From NCBI GenBank assembly GCA_003991915.1, contig RQTK01000896.1:30401-94400 (forward strand): a DNA stretch of 64,000 nt, given 5' to 3'. Below are positions 33,615 to 49,007 of this stretch, piece by piece (position 1 is the stretch's first letter; every line of letters begins with the position of its first letter). A program made the position numbers and the translations under genes. Under the pieces are notes generated by a model, which made no database searches, had not been told where the DNA came from, and saw only the letters and a list, made by a program, of their open reading frames with translations. The DNA comes from Elysia chlorotica. Its lineage: Eukaryota > Mollusca > Gastropoda > Plakobranchidae.

Positions 33615-35544
33615 TGACCTGAATTCATGCAAGAGGAAATTATCAAAAGTTGTCAAACTTCTGATATCTCAAGTGTTCTCCGTTAAGTTCTCTTTATCAG
33701 CCCACACCTGGAAGAGGTCTGGATATTTGAAAGAAGTCTCATACTGCAAGTTTCAGCTCACAAAGTCGGAGGAAAAATATTCCAAATATTAGTGCAAGAT
33801 TTTTTCTCTGGCAATGCTTGTGAGTGGCCTCTGACATGACAGTTTATTTTATATCGAGTTTGCTGTAGATTTGACAGGGGAAAACATTTGCCGCACTCAC
33901 GAGGGGGAGTTAGTCCTAAAGAACTGTGAACTGAAAAAAAGTTAAGACTGCTACCAGTTTCCTGTTCGCTGATCTAGGTCTTTGAAGAGGTTGCAATGAC
34001 ATGCCAGCCATAAAAATATTTGTTTCTGAGGTTGGTCTGAGATTGTTTTGCAAGGTGTCGGCTGTGATTATCTAGGCTTAACTTTTTGTATATGTTTAAA
34101 TCCTAATATCATTATCCAGAATTGTCATATACATGTATTTGAATAATGGTAACCATTGCTTTTTCCTCTCTTTAAAAAAAGTCTTTTTAACCACATCATC
34201 TTTCAAATTGTATATGTCGTCCTGCCCTGTTTAAGCCCTAAGATAGCTTAACGTGATTGTTTTCAACTTGAAGAAAGAGCTAAAGTTATTTTTTACTCAG
34301 TGTACCACTATCTCTTGCACTTAAAATATAAATATTTTTTGCTGGCTTCGTTCATTAATTGAACCTTTACATTTTTCAGCACAGCTTTCAGCTTACTACT
34401 ATCCATATTTTCTGATTTAATATCAATATTAATCTTATCTAATTTGGTGTTTTAACTTGAGTAGAATAATTGACTATTATCTTCACTTATATGACAGTTG
34501 ATAGTAGGCCTACATATATTTTCGTTTTTGTTTTTCTCTCTCTGAGTCTGATCTTGTAAAATCTAGAGCATGTGCAATTAAGATCTTAAATATGTTACAT
34601 GGAAATATGCTTTTCTATTTTTTTTTTTTCATGAATTGTATGGAACGAATTAGGTTTGCTTCTAGTCTTGCCATGTGAAAAGTAAACAATGTATGTACTG
34701 CTAGAAAAAAAAAACTATTAAAAACAATCAAATAGTTTATTTAGTTGTGGCTCTTAAATGACTATTCGCAAAACCATAAGAACAAGTTAAGTGGAAATTT
34801 CTTTAGGATAAAGAAAAAAGAAAATGTTAAAATATCATGTTTTAGTTATACATGTATATCATCGGGTTAAAGAATTTCTAAAATGTGTCTAAAAAGAATT
34901 GATTCATATACTTATACATGTATATATATTGTATATAGTTACACTTGTCTATACTGAATCTAAATATGCTCCAACTGTTTAACAATTCTGTTGCTCTCTC
35001 TGGATATAAAAACTTTACTTTAGTATCTTAGATTTTAAAAATGTTCCAATGGCTACAATACTTTGCCTAAAGTGACAACTTCAGCTGACGGCAAGGGCTT
35101 GTTAACATAAACTTCCAACCATGATGTTTCTTTATGCACTCATGAGAAATTTTCATCATTTACAACAGCATACAGTTTTTCTTTTCAAAATAATAGAATC
35201 TAGGTTTAGTTTTCCAAATTTTACAAAAATGTATTTATTCTTTTTGTTGTGTTTTTTATTTTTTAAAGAATCTTTTGTGTTGAAAATTTAAATGAAAATG
35301 AATGTGCAATGAGTGTAATGAAAATATCAATGTATATAATTATATCAGCAGTTGTGGATGAACGCTGTTTTCTATTTATGAATCTGATATACTTATGTTC
35401 ATGCTATCGTTTGACATGAGCAGTTTTTATATATTAAATTTATTTTTACCTTTCTAATTTTTACGAGTATGAAATTATATATGTTTAACTTATCACCATT
35501 TCTTTTCACTTTATATGAAAGAGAATAGATGCTTCAATTCATGG
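33615..35544 (+). other. LRRC57 3' UTR and downstream
   Basis: No coding signal. ATTAAA hexamers occur near 34717 and 35433 and AATAAA hexamers only further on (about 36885, 37072 and 37387), so the 3' UTR length cannot be fixed. Otherwise AT-rich. Confidence 0.45.
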
Positions 35545-36535
35545 GCATGGTTGTGCAGGTTAGAGCATGAGCTTTCAAAGCGATAGGTCCAGGTCCCTGG
35601 CCTCCAAGATTTTTCCTACCGGCTGAGACCTTGTTTGTTGGTGTCAGTCTTGTGCAGGGCTGCCACTCTTCCGCGGAAATTTGCAATCACAGAAATCCAC
35701 GGGTTGTTCCGCAGTCGCTGTTGTTGGTTCGACGACGCTAAGATGGGTTTTTTTTTCTCCTGCTCCATTGTTTCTAGAGTCAGATATCACTGATCGCAGA
35801 TCTTCAGACATACATTTAGATTTTACTAGTGCACCTGTGTTCTCTATCTAGATGCATGTATGGGTATCAAGAAAGATCCTAATTCCTGTACGGCGATGGG
35901 ATTACAAAGCGTGATACCAGGGACTTGGGCGATCACATTATTTAAGGCTGAGTCTATACATACTTTATATGTTGCCTGTCACACTATATATCCTACTGTT
36001 TAGTTATAAATAAACGATAATAGGCACAGACGCTTGGTATCAGGATTATTTTATTTTACATAGTGAACAATCTTTCTCTTGAACTTAGGAAGCGTTGAAT
36101 TATGAGATAGCTTAGCTTTATTCGACAATCATATCAAAGGATTTGATTTGCACAAAAACACTTTAAAAAAATGTTTTTATAACTAAACAGTAAATTTGGA
36201 CAAAAACATTACTAGTAGTGTGTATATAGCAAAATTTGGACAAAAACCTTGTACATACGCTCAACACACAGAAACATTATTATAGCGCGTATAGATACCC
36301 TTGTCTTTTAAATCTAGCCAGCCAGGTCGAAATGTGATTTCAGATGTTTTTTTCTCAGTTGAGTGGCAGCCCTGCTAATGGGAATGGCTGAGACAGAAGT
36401 TCACGTCTTCCAGCCCTGTCTCATGTGTAGCAGCTCATAAAATTGTTATATGTTAGTCTTGGAGCCTGTCCACAATAATTTTAGCCAGTATAGGGCTAAC
36501 ATTGGACATAAGGCAACAAAACAAAAGAAACATAC
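35545..36535 (+). mobile_element. SINE split by a hAT-like insertion
   Basis: The head at 35545-35654 (tRNA-like, with GGTTAGAGCATGAGC) and the tail at 36375-36535 (GTCTTGGAGCCTGTCCAC, then CAGTATAGGGCTAAC) are the two halves of the SINE family seen at 13918. The 720-base element between them has its own inverted ends, so it inserted into the SINE. Confidence 0.65.
35655..36374. mobile_element. Non-autonomous hAT-like DNA transposon
   Basis: Perfect 14-base terminal inverted repeats, CAGGGCTGCCACTC and GAGTGGCAGCCCTG, bound 720 bases with no transposase frame. A CAGGG start is typical of hAT elements. The expected 8-base target duplication is not clean (GTCTTGTG against CTAATGGG). Confidence 0.75.
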
Positions 36536-38570
36536 AAGGTCCCGTTTGTATGATGTACTTCGGGGTCTGCACTTTGGGCTAGATGCTGACAAAGGGTGTT
36601 ACACATTTTTTTGCCTCAATTATCTCATTTATGGAAGCGGTAAATGCACACAAAAAAACCAATTCTGAATGCTCACTTTCATTTTTCATACTTAGTTGTC
36701 AGCTCAACAGGTATGATACTAAATATATCCTACAATATTTAAAAGAAAATGGTATTTGACGTTGCATCAGCATTTTATGCATTTAAAGATCCCCTCCAAA
36801 TGAAAAATTATGTGATTGTGAACATTCATTTCCTAGGCTATATAACTTTTAAGAGCACATTGTAACATTCTCAAAGAAAATAAAGATTTGTTTCATTTTT
36901 GTGGAAAAATGATCTTTTTTCGAAAATATCATTTATCTTGGAAAATTTTTAAAACTGATTTGCCTTTGTCACTGCCAGGTTTAAAATGACATTTCTGGTA
37001 ACTCTCTTTGGTTGGCTTTCTAATTCAGAACCTAATAACAAATGAGTTTGAACAGATTCTTTTCTAATCGAATAAAGCCTTTCAAAGATCTAACACCACT
37101 GTTTGTTTTTTTGTTTTTTTGTTTTTTTGTGTGTGTGAACCCCAAAATCAATTTCGTTCTTTAGGAGCTTAGTGGCTGATTTTAAGTAGTACATTCAGCT
37201 GTTTTTTCACAATTGACCCTCATTATGCTAATGTACAAAGTAGGAAATATAGAATTTAATATTCATGTATTATGATCAGAGTAACTAATCTTAATTACTT
37301 AGATTACTTTTATGTCATCTGTGTAACATATCCATAAAATTTATATATATTTTTCGTGTATCATTTTGTATTTTATTTCCTATATGAATAAATGTCCATG
37401 ATCAATGGAATATCTTATTTTGAAAATTGATGTGGTGGGTCAAACCATTTATCTGAAAATTGGATCATATCATTGTCCACCATATACTTTCACAAATCTC
37501 AATCAACTATTTTATGTAAAGTGTAATCGTTTGGATGTGGATTTAGTGATTTAGTGTTGTCTGTTTTATTCTTTAATTTATACTGACCAAAGCTTAGACA
37601 TTTGTATGCCTTGACGGGTGCTAGAGCTGACATGTCTTGGAACCACGGCAGCGACACTGCACCGATTCCGTGCACATTAGTTTTGAGCAATAAATAAGCA
37701 GACACCTGACAGGCCACCGTCTCGCGAGGGGTCATCGGGAGGTTAATGACTTTTCACCCGATGCAGATGGCGGCTGATTGCCTATGCGGATTTTTAGGAG
37801 TAACTTTTCAAAACTCAACTCTTTATCTTATTGTGCAGTTTAAATCACACAGTTATTTCTCCAAATATAAACATTTCCGAGGAACCAAATTCTATAATGG
37901 ATTGTTGGCAAGCTTGTAGTCTAAATTCACCTTACTCAACTGCATATGATGAACAAAGTCAAAAAACAATTTATTTATTTTTAATGGAATAAGAATGTAA
38001 ATTTCATAATAACTGCAAATTCAAAAAATAACATTTTGCCCACTTTTCTTGTCAGATTCCTGATGAAAAAGTTTTTACTCCATAAATTTAATTTCAGAAC
38101 TCTAAAGAGAGTCCTGCATACATCTCACTACGCACTAAAAGGACATTTTTATATGTCAACATGACATGCCAATGAATGGTAATTAAGTAAGTTTCAATTT
38201 AAAAGTACAATGATTAAAATGTGTATCATGCTCAATAGGATTAGAAGAAGTTAATCCAGAGTTCACAAATTCATTTAATTTAATTAATTTTGCTTACCGA
38301 GCATCAGATTTTATCAAGAGATGTAAAAACAATTGTATCACTATCATTTCAAACAAAAAACCCATAGGTGTCAATAGTGTCCTTGATCTTTTTAACACGC
38401 TTTACAAAGATTTAAACAAAAATATTTTTTTAAGTCAGAAATTGTTTGACCTATATCTAAAAACGAAAACCTTACAGAACACCTTAACACTAAATTTGTT
38501 TGCTGATTTCTTAACTACCAATATTAGCAATTTGGCTACATCAAGGACAGATCCCAAGAAAAATGTACGG
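36536..38570. other. Intergenic, nothing recognised
   Basis: Between LRRC57 and the mannosidase. A GC-richer patch at 37600-37790 has a 78-residue minus frame with no recognised domain. AATAAA signals near 37072 and 37387 could serve LRRC57. Confidence 0.45.
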
Positions 38571-38965
38571 CAATTTTCAGACTCAGAGAGTGAGTGAGTT
38601 GGTTTTTACGGCACATCAGCACGGTAACGGCTATTGGGCCCATGATGTCCTACGACAGTTAATGCATTATACTAAAAGTAACTCCTTCATCTATTTTAGT
38701 AGTGATGATGTTCTAAGACAGTTAATGCTTTTTACTAGTAGATCAGCACGGTAACGGCTATCCATGTGTAGGATTATCACAGTTAAATTTTATTATATAC
38801 ACCAATGTCCTTTAGATACCTCAGAAGGCGCTGAGGACTAACATAAGTAAATATGCTCTCTAGTGGATTGGAAGCCAGGTACAAATTTCTTTCCCGCTAA
38901 AAAACCAGACAATCAATCAGAATGTGACTAATGGACAATTGATAGTTGCAGGTTTGACACAGTTC
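38571..38965 (-). mobile_element. LINE 3'-end fragment
   Basis: Closely similar along its length to 52668-53045 inside the mannosidase gene (shared ACGGCACATCAGCACGGTAA, TATACACCAATGTCCTT and AAGTAAATATGCTCTCTAGT). It is the same LINE family, C-terminal end and 3' UTR, minus strand. The first 60 bases of the tail are partly repeated near 38705-38760. Confidence 0.65.
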
Positions 38966-39504
38966 TGATTGTGTTGCGTCCGAGTGAGCTGAAAATTCCC
39001 TTGCAAGTATATATGGTGGCTTTGTAAGAGCTTTAACTTGTGAGAGAGATCAATTCATTTTTCAATCAAAGTGTCACTTCTAAAACAAAAAAACAACAAC
39101 CCAACACAAGATGTAAAGGGAGTGACTTAAAAGAGACTAAGTAAATCCTTTATGCCTATATAGATGTACACCACAACAGGCTCTCAAGCCTACTTTAGAT
39201 TTCAAACCAGAACTGACTTTGCTAAGTAGATTAAGGACAAGTTAGGCCTATATTAATGGTAAATAATTTTTCAACTTTTATAGACATCAAGAGGATCACA
39301 AGGTGTTAACTAAACTGATTACATCAAAATGGTAAAATCTTTCCTTATCAAAGACAAAAAGCCTGATCTGAAATCACATAGATGATCAATTTGATTTCAG
39401 ATTCCAAATAATTTCACCTTTTACACTAAAGAAAAAACTGGGAAAATTGACATGTCTTATTTTCCCTTTGGTGTCTTCAAATCTTTGGTGAGTTCTACCC
39501 CCTC

Positions 39505-39745
39505 TGGGAGTCAAACAGGCTCAAGTGTTAGAGTGTTATTCTCCCAATCTGCATTAATTAATTTCTTCTATTTTGTTTCATATTGGTTGAGTGGGAGCCA
39601 ACATAATGTGATCGACTGAGACCAGAGTCCTGGTATCCGCGCACTTTATCTGTGTGCCTGCATGAAAATTTGACAGATTGTCTTGGGACCCATCCACAGT
39701 ATACCGTTGCTGATGGACGTTAAGAAACCAACTCACTCACGCCTC
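39505..39745 (+). mobile_element. SINE copy
   Basis: Shares the middle domain (GCCAACATAATGTGATCGACTG) only in part here, and the tail (TTGGGACCCATCCACAGTAT, then TGATGGACGTTAAG), with the copy at 13918. The head is degraded. Confidence 0.65.
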
Positions 39746-42589
<2,844 letters not shown>

Positions 42590-42712
42590 CAAAAATATGT
42601 TTATGATATGACAAATAAATAAAATAAAAACATTTATAAATAAATATATATATATTTATTTATTCATAAATTTTTTATTTTATTTTATTTGTCATGTCAT
42701 AAACATATTTAC
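42590..42712. repeat. Large AT-rich palindrome with poly(A) signals on both strands
   Basis: Two arms of about 58 bases meet at a TATATATA centre near 42650: AAATATGTTTATGATATGAC on the left is the near-complement of GTCATGTCATAAACATATTT on the right. The arms contain several AATAAA hexamers on each strand. It lies about 190-310 bases past the mannosidase stop and could supply its poly(A) signal. Confidence 0.8.
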
Positions 42713-42833
42713 ACAAATATAATGTAAAAAGAAGTAGACCATCAGCAAAGGCTGTTTTGTATTAATGCTGTTAAAGGTAAATGATTTTTGGTTAATTTTT
42801 TCAGCCAAAGGTTTGGAAGGGTTTGGTTGGTTG

Positions 42834-42888
42834 GGGTTGGTTTAACGTCCAACAGCAGCACTATATAGGCTATATTGTGGACGGGTGG
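42834..42888 (-). mobile_element. SINE tail in the mannosidase 3' UTR
   Basis: On the minus strand CGTCCACAATATAGCC and GCTGTTGGACGTTAAACC match the tail of the SINE at 13918. It starts about 12 bases after the mannosidase stop codon. Confidence 0.65.
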
Positions 42889-42899
42889 AAGGGTTTTGG

Positions 42900-43070
42900 T
42901 CAAGCTGCCTGAGCCAGCGAGACCCTGAATGTCTTGATCTCCATATCGTCCAGCTCGACTGCCAGGTGCTTCAAGGTTTTCACGCTCCCTACGCCAGTGA
43001 GGGAAGTCTCCTCAGCAGACGCCAGCTCCACGCCACACGCTCGCCCCAGTGTGTTCAGATGCAGAATCCT
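42900..43070 (-). CDS. MAN2A1: Mannosidase exon 21 (terminal)
   Basis: 57 codons from [12 protein letters not shown] to LAQAA and TGA. The ending [10 protein letters not shown] aligns with MEISTFRIQL at the end of human MAN2A1, fixing the C-terminus. A SINE tail follows in the 3' UTR. Confidence 0.9.
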   Translation of the reverse strand, partial: RILHLNTLGRACGVELASAEETSLTGVGSVKTLKHLAVELDDMEIKTFRVSLAQAA

Positions 43071-46000
43071 CTATTGGGAGAAAAGATAAAAAAGCAAAGA
43101 AAATGTCTGAACCACAAACCGCAAGTGAGTTTTGATTAAAAAGAGAATACTTCATATTCTCATGATCACTTAGATCTAGTACGCTAAGTAAAATATTACC
43201 TCTTACAAAATCACTATGAAGAATATTGATTGAGCTAGACATGAATTTAATTTTTCAACTTCCAGTGTATAGTTTCCATAAAGTTAAAGAGGGAAAGAAG
43301 CAGTTAATTTCTCAGCAAAGATGAAAAGAAGAAACATAATGAAAGAATTAAGAAGATACAGGTGTTTATATCTTGGGTTGAAATACATACACATACATGA
43401 TTTTTTAACTAATAACTTCTTAGAAAATGGTTCATGAAAACAAACTGACAGAATTGATATGAACCCAAACATTAACTTTAAAATTGGTAAAGCTAGCCTT
43501 TCTTCTTTAACAATATGTTTTTTATCACGTTAAACTTAAAGGTTCTACTTTTTTCAAATTTTAAAGACTGATGTCCTGTGAGTCCATTGCAATTTTCCAT
43601 TTTCAATGAACCAGCTATACAAATCCCAGCAATTGTCCATTTTCAGCTGCAGGGATTGTATCACATTGAAATTTTTTTTTAGCTTGCTTGATGTCCTCTC
43701 TTTTTGTTTTATGTCAAAGTAATTATATTATTACTCACCTATTTTAGTCACTTTACTAATTACAAAACAAGACATTATCTTCAATAACTTAATTCAAACA
43801 CACTCACATGCATGGCACATTTCATGTGAATCTCCGGGTAGCTGCAGTCAAACGCGGTTCTGTGCACAATCATGAGTGCAGTCCTGTCTTCCTCCTTGTC
43901 CAGCTGAGAAGTGCGGGGCTGCCCGGTGCCCAGGTGTCTCAGGCTGAGCAGACTGTACAGACATGGCCAGGCCTCGGCCGGGTGGACTAGCCCCACGGTG
44001 TCCTTGAGTTCCTTGTCGGCCCAGCCCGTGTCTGCCACTAGCGCCACCTGCTGGGGGTTGTTGAGGTGCGTCTCCAGCACCTGGGCCAGCAAGGACGGTC
44101 GGCACGCGGCGCCTTTAGGCTGGAACAGCAGGCATGGAGTCATGGAGCACTTGTTACAGGCATGTATTCATAGAGTACTTATGTTGTAGTACTTATTGTT
44201 AGAGTGATGTAGTGTTGTAGAACTTGTTACAGGCATGTATTCATGGAGAAATTGTGTTACACTAATATATTGATGTAGAACTTATTGTCACAGTGATGTA
44301 ATGGTGTAGTTTTAATTGTTATAGTGATGAAGTGATGTGGTACTTATTGTTGCAATGATATAGTTTGTATTGTTACAGTGATAAAGTGATGTAGTTTGTA
44401 TTGTTACAGTGATATAGTGATGTAGTACTTATTGTTACAGTGATGTAGTACTTATTGTTACAGTGATGTAGTGATGTAGTACTAATTGTTACAGTGATGT
44501 AGTGATGTAGAACTAATTGTTACAGTGATGTAGAGTTGAAGTATTTATTGTTACATTGATGTGGTGATGTAGGACTTATTGTTACAGTTATGTGGTGACG
44601 TAGGACTTATTGTTACAGTGATGTATAACTTATTGTTATATTGATGTAGTACTTAATGTTACAGTGATGTAGTGAAGTAGTTCTTATTGTGACAGTGATA
44701 TAATGATGTAGTACTTTTTGTTACAGTGATGTAGTGACGTAGGACTTTTTGTTACAGTGATGTAGTGATGCAGTACTTATTGTTACAGTGATGTAGAACT
44801 TATTGTTACAGTGATGTAGTGAAGTAGTACTTTTTGTTACAGTGATGTAGTGAAGTAGGACTTATTGTTACAGTGATGTAGAACTTATTGTTACAGTGAT
44901 GTAGTGAAGTAGTACTTATTGTTACAGTGATGTAGAACTTATTGTTACAGTGATGTAGTGAAGTAGTACTTTTTGTTACAGTGATGAAGAACTTATTGTT
45001 ACAGTGATGTAGTGATGCAGTACTTATTATTGCAGTGATGTAGATCTTGATGTTATAGTCATGTAGTGATGCAGTACTTATTGTTACAGTGATGTAGAAC
45101 TTATTGTTACAGTGATATAGTGATGTAGAACTTATTGTTACAGTGATGTAGTGACGTAGGACTTATTGTTACAGTGATGTAGTACTTATTGTTACAGTGA
45201 CATATAGTGATGTAGTACTGATTGTTGCAGTTATGTAGTATTGTAGTACTTAGTGACATATAGTGATGTAGTACTGATTGTTGCAGTTATGATATAGTAC
45301 TGATTGTTACAGTAATATAGTATTTATTGACATGTGGTGAGGTACTTCTAGACAGAAGCCCCGAGACCACTTTCATTAAGGAATAGACTTATGAAAAAAC
45401 ACAATGTACTGCCTCACCAAAACTGGTCCCTGCCCCCTTTCAACAAGCAGAATAAACTTGCTAGGGGACAGTGCATTATCTTTGATTCCTTCGTTCAAGC
45501 CTCGCCAGTCATCTTGCATGAGACGCCTGTCTAAGATTACCTCGAGCCATCCTGATAGGGAGGATTCAAAGATGATCATTTCTACTCTTTGCAACAGTAG
45601 AGTATAAATGTTTTCAGCATTACTAGTGCTTTTTTAATTTTATTTCATTACATTTTTAATTGGAATAAAGATGTCCATAGCCCCAACAAAATGCACATGG
45701 GTCATCTTAACAATTTTCCACATCAGTATCTAGAATTATCATAATTATGCTGCTGCTAATGAATTTTCTATTTTCGTTGAACCAGCCACACAAATCCCAG
45801 CAATTGTCCATTTTCAGCTGCAGGGATTGTACATTTGTATCACATTTTTTTTTTTTGCTTGCTTAATGTCCATTTTTGCTGTTTCACGTCAAAGTAATTA
45901 TTACTTACCTATTTTTACTACAACTACTGTTGCTGCTGCTACTTTTGCAAGTAGCATTAATATCATGACCAACATTTATTAATGGGAGCTAAAAAGAAAA

Positions 46001-48976
46001 AAGAATCTCTCATTGCTTACCAGGACTTTGTGTCGATGCACCATGAGAGTGTGATGTTATCAACGTAATTCGTGATAAACTGTCATCTTCAATGTATGCC
46101 ATAGATGTCATAGGATGGTAATTGCCTTGAATAAGAAACTTAGATCTCCATTTCTTTCTATGCATCTGAAATAAAATACAGGCAAATATCAAGAAAAGCA
46201 AATTCTGATGATAAGCCTGATACTGTGGTTAAACGTTACATCAGCAAAACATAAACTTCATAAACTTCTCTTGTTTCATTCGGATGTCAGCCCTTTTTAG
46301 AATGCTCCTCCAATTTCACATCAATTGTATTACTAGACGGATTTTCACTTGTTTTGTTTTCACAAGAATAATGTATGTCCTAAAGAACCAGAAAAAAATG
46401 AAAATGAAAATATTCAAATCTGTGGTATGAGTCATTTCTACTTTGCACCCTGTAACAGAACATAAATTCATTATCTTTCCATGTGTTCAACTAAAGGAAA
46501 TATGGGTAAAAATTGTTCCGACACAAGGCAAAGTTATAGATCTCTACCAGCGCCAGCCCCAACGGTTTGACCAGACCTGAAGCTAGTTATTTAACTAGTT
46601 ATTTGAACCGGCAGTGTCAAATACAGTGATAGGCCCACCCGGCAGACAGAGAATACATGCACTGGTGTATAAAATGGCACATAGAAGGAGAAGAAAATTC
46701 CTGTTCTAGTGATGTTAATGATGTTGGCTCTATCCATTCTAAGCAACTAATACAGAGGGAGTCTATAAAAGAATAGAACATCTCTATCCACAACCCATGC
46801 TGATAACAGTAGAGTTCACCAGACACATACGAATAAAACCAAGTTACTTCATTAATTTTTTATTTGTCTACAAAGGGAATTTACAATAGAGAAAAAATGA
46901 GCACAGGAAGCCAATATGTCTAATAATACTATTTCTAACACATACACATTAACACTCTTACATACTTCAGTTACATACAAAAATTAAAAAGTAAATGTGT
47001 AAGTGTCAACAACTGGTACTTTAACTTTCATAACTCAAATTTGTATTTTCAAGACAAGAATAATTTGATTAGAACTTGTAGAGTTTTTTTACCGCTAGAT
47101 ACATTCCTAAATAAATTGCATGCTGGATGATACACAAAGCTGTAACATTGAGCTGGACATGTAAGGACGATAAACGCCGTCCTACCTGGTAGCCATTGAG
47201 ATCAACACACCAGTCTGAGTCCGGAGGGAGGACGTTGGTCTCCAGCCTCATGACCAGCTCTCGGTTGTTCCACTTCTCTGATCTCAAGTCAACTAAATTG
47301 TCTATGTGGATGCCAGCTCCTATGGGACCTAGTCAGAACATATGAAAAAATTAATGCAATGCTCAGATGTTTAACTTGTAAATTCTCTGGCTGGCATTTT
47401 CACAATCAAGCTGATAGATAAAGTAAAGGACACAATTGAGAGAGCAAAGGAAGGGAGTGGTTCACTTCTAATAAAGCCAAACTTTTACAACGTTTCAATG
47501 CTTTAAGGCTAAACTTTGTTTTTAAAGACTTGACTTTTCTTTAACTGCTAAACACAAGACTGAGTTAAATTTTCCACTCCATCAGTACCAATGTCATGGC
47601 AAAAAAGTTCACAGATTGCAAATCCACAGACCAATTCTTTTGAATACATTAATTTTATCAACACAATGAAACGATATAAATCAAGGTCTAAGAATACTAA
47701 ACAACAGTCATGGTAAAATAACCAATAAACATCTTAAAATATGCATTATATAAGACCAGTTTAATTATTCAAAGTTCTACACAACACAAACAGTTGTATC
47801 CTTAAGTTGGAGGACATACCTTGTTTTATTTTTAAAAAGTAAACATTTTTATGGATGTAAATTATAAGTTCTCTTTATGTTAACTTTATTTCTTTGCAAT
47901 ATTTTTACTACTAATGCTATTCATGAGCTTAAAAAGATTTCAAGTGAAGCTGATTACTTCAAACAAGAAAACAGCACAGCATTACCTATTAGAAGCGCAT
48001 ACTGGAATGGGGCAATAGATACATGCATACCCACACCTTTAATTCTATACATACAGAGTTTGCATGAACCTCTTGCAAATTTTTTCATTGCAAAATTTTA
48101 CAAAAGATTTAGTTTATTTTACCATTAGTGTGGTATATAGTGGCCGAATGTCTGACCCCAGGCAGCTTAGCCACTACCGTGGAAGCAACAGGTCCGCGTA
48201 TTACAACAATACTTGGATAGAGCGTCTCAAACTCCTGCGTTTAGGAGGCAACACAAAAGAAATAGTTCATACAATGCTCAGACAAGTCAAGTCAAGTGAT
48301 TACCTGCCTTTTTGTGAATAATTATTAACAGTTTTCAAAGCTGAGAGCATGGTATTAACACAAGCAAAAAAAGAAAACAAACAAAAAAAACCCACAAAGG
48401 ATGGTATATATAAAAAAAAATGCTCTCAATCTTTATAGATTTGTATTCTCATCTAAGAACAGAAACTTAAGTATAAACCCTCAAAGATTTGATAAATTTC
48501 CTCATTTGATAAGAAAGGGTTTTTTGGGTGTTTTTTTTTCACTCTAATCATATGCAATGTTTGTCTAAATTTCTGTGGGCCCTACTTTTTAATTAGATAT
48601 TTTAGGAATACATACAATTTCAAAGAAATACATTCCATTTAATAAGTTTGATTAGAATTTTTTTTTTTCATGCTTTGGATGTGTTTTGTACCCACAATAT
48701 AGGATTAGGTTTCATGTGCCCTACCTGTGCTGGACCTCTGGGCATGAAAATGTAAGCTCCACTTGAGTCCCTGAAGGGATTTGACCATGATCCTGTGCCA
48801 TACATCATCATTTTGATCTCTGTCTGGTACACACTTTGATCTGTATGTCGCAATATGCTCTACAACATAATGGACCAAAATCGGTCGGTAAATGGAAAAG
48901 GTGGTTTTCACAAAGATAAAAAATGAAAGTGTCAGAAATTCAAGCAGTTAGCAAAGTAATAGTTACCAACCGAGAC

Positions 48977-49007
<31 letters not shown>

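Noticed and set aside
37499-37735. 78-residue minus-strand frame as a gene
   Set aside because: No recognisable domain, no clear splice partners, and only weakly coding-like composition.
43848-44189. Plus-strand and alternative minus-strand frames over mannosidase exon 20
   Set aside because: Shadow frames of a GC-rich exon whose correct frame aligns with the mannosidase C-terminal domain.
44165-45330. CRISPR-like array
   Set aside because: Units are contiguous and variable with no unique spacers, and the sequence lies in a eukaryotic intron.
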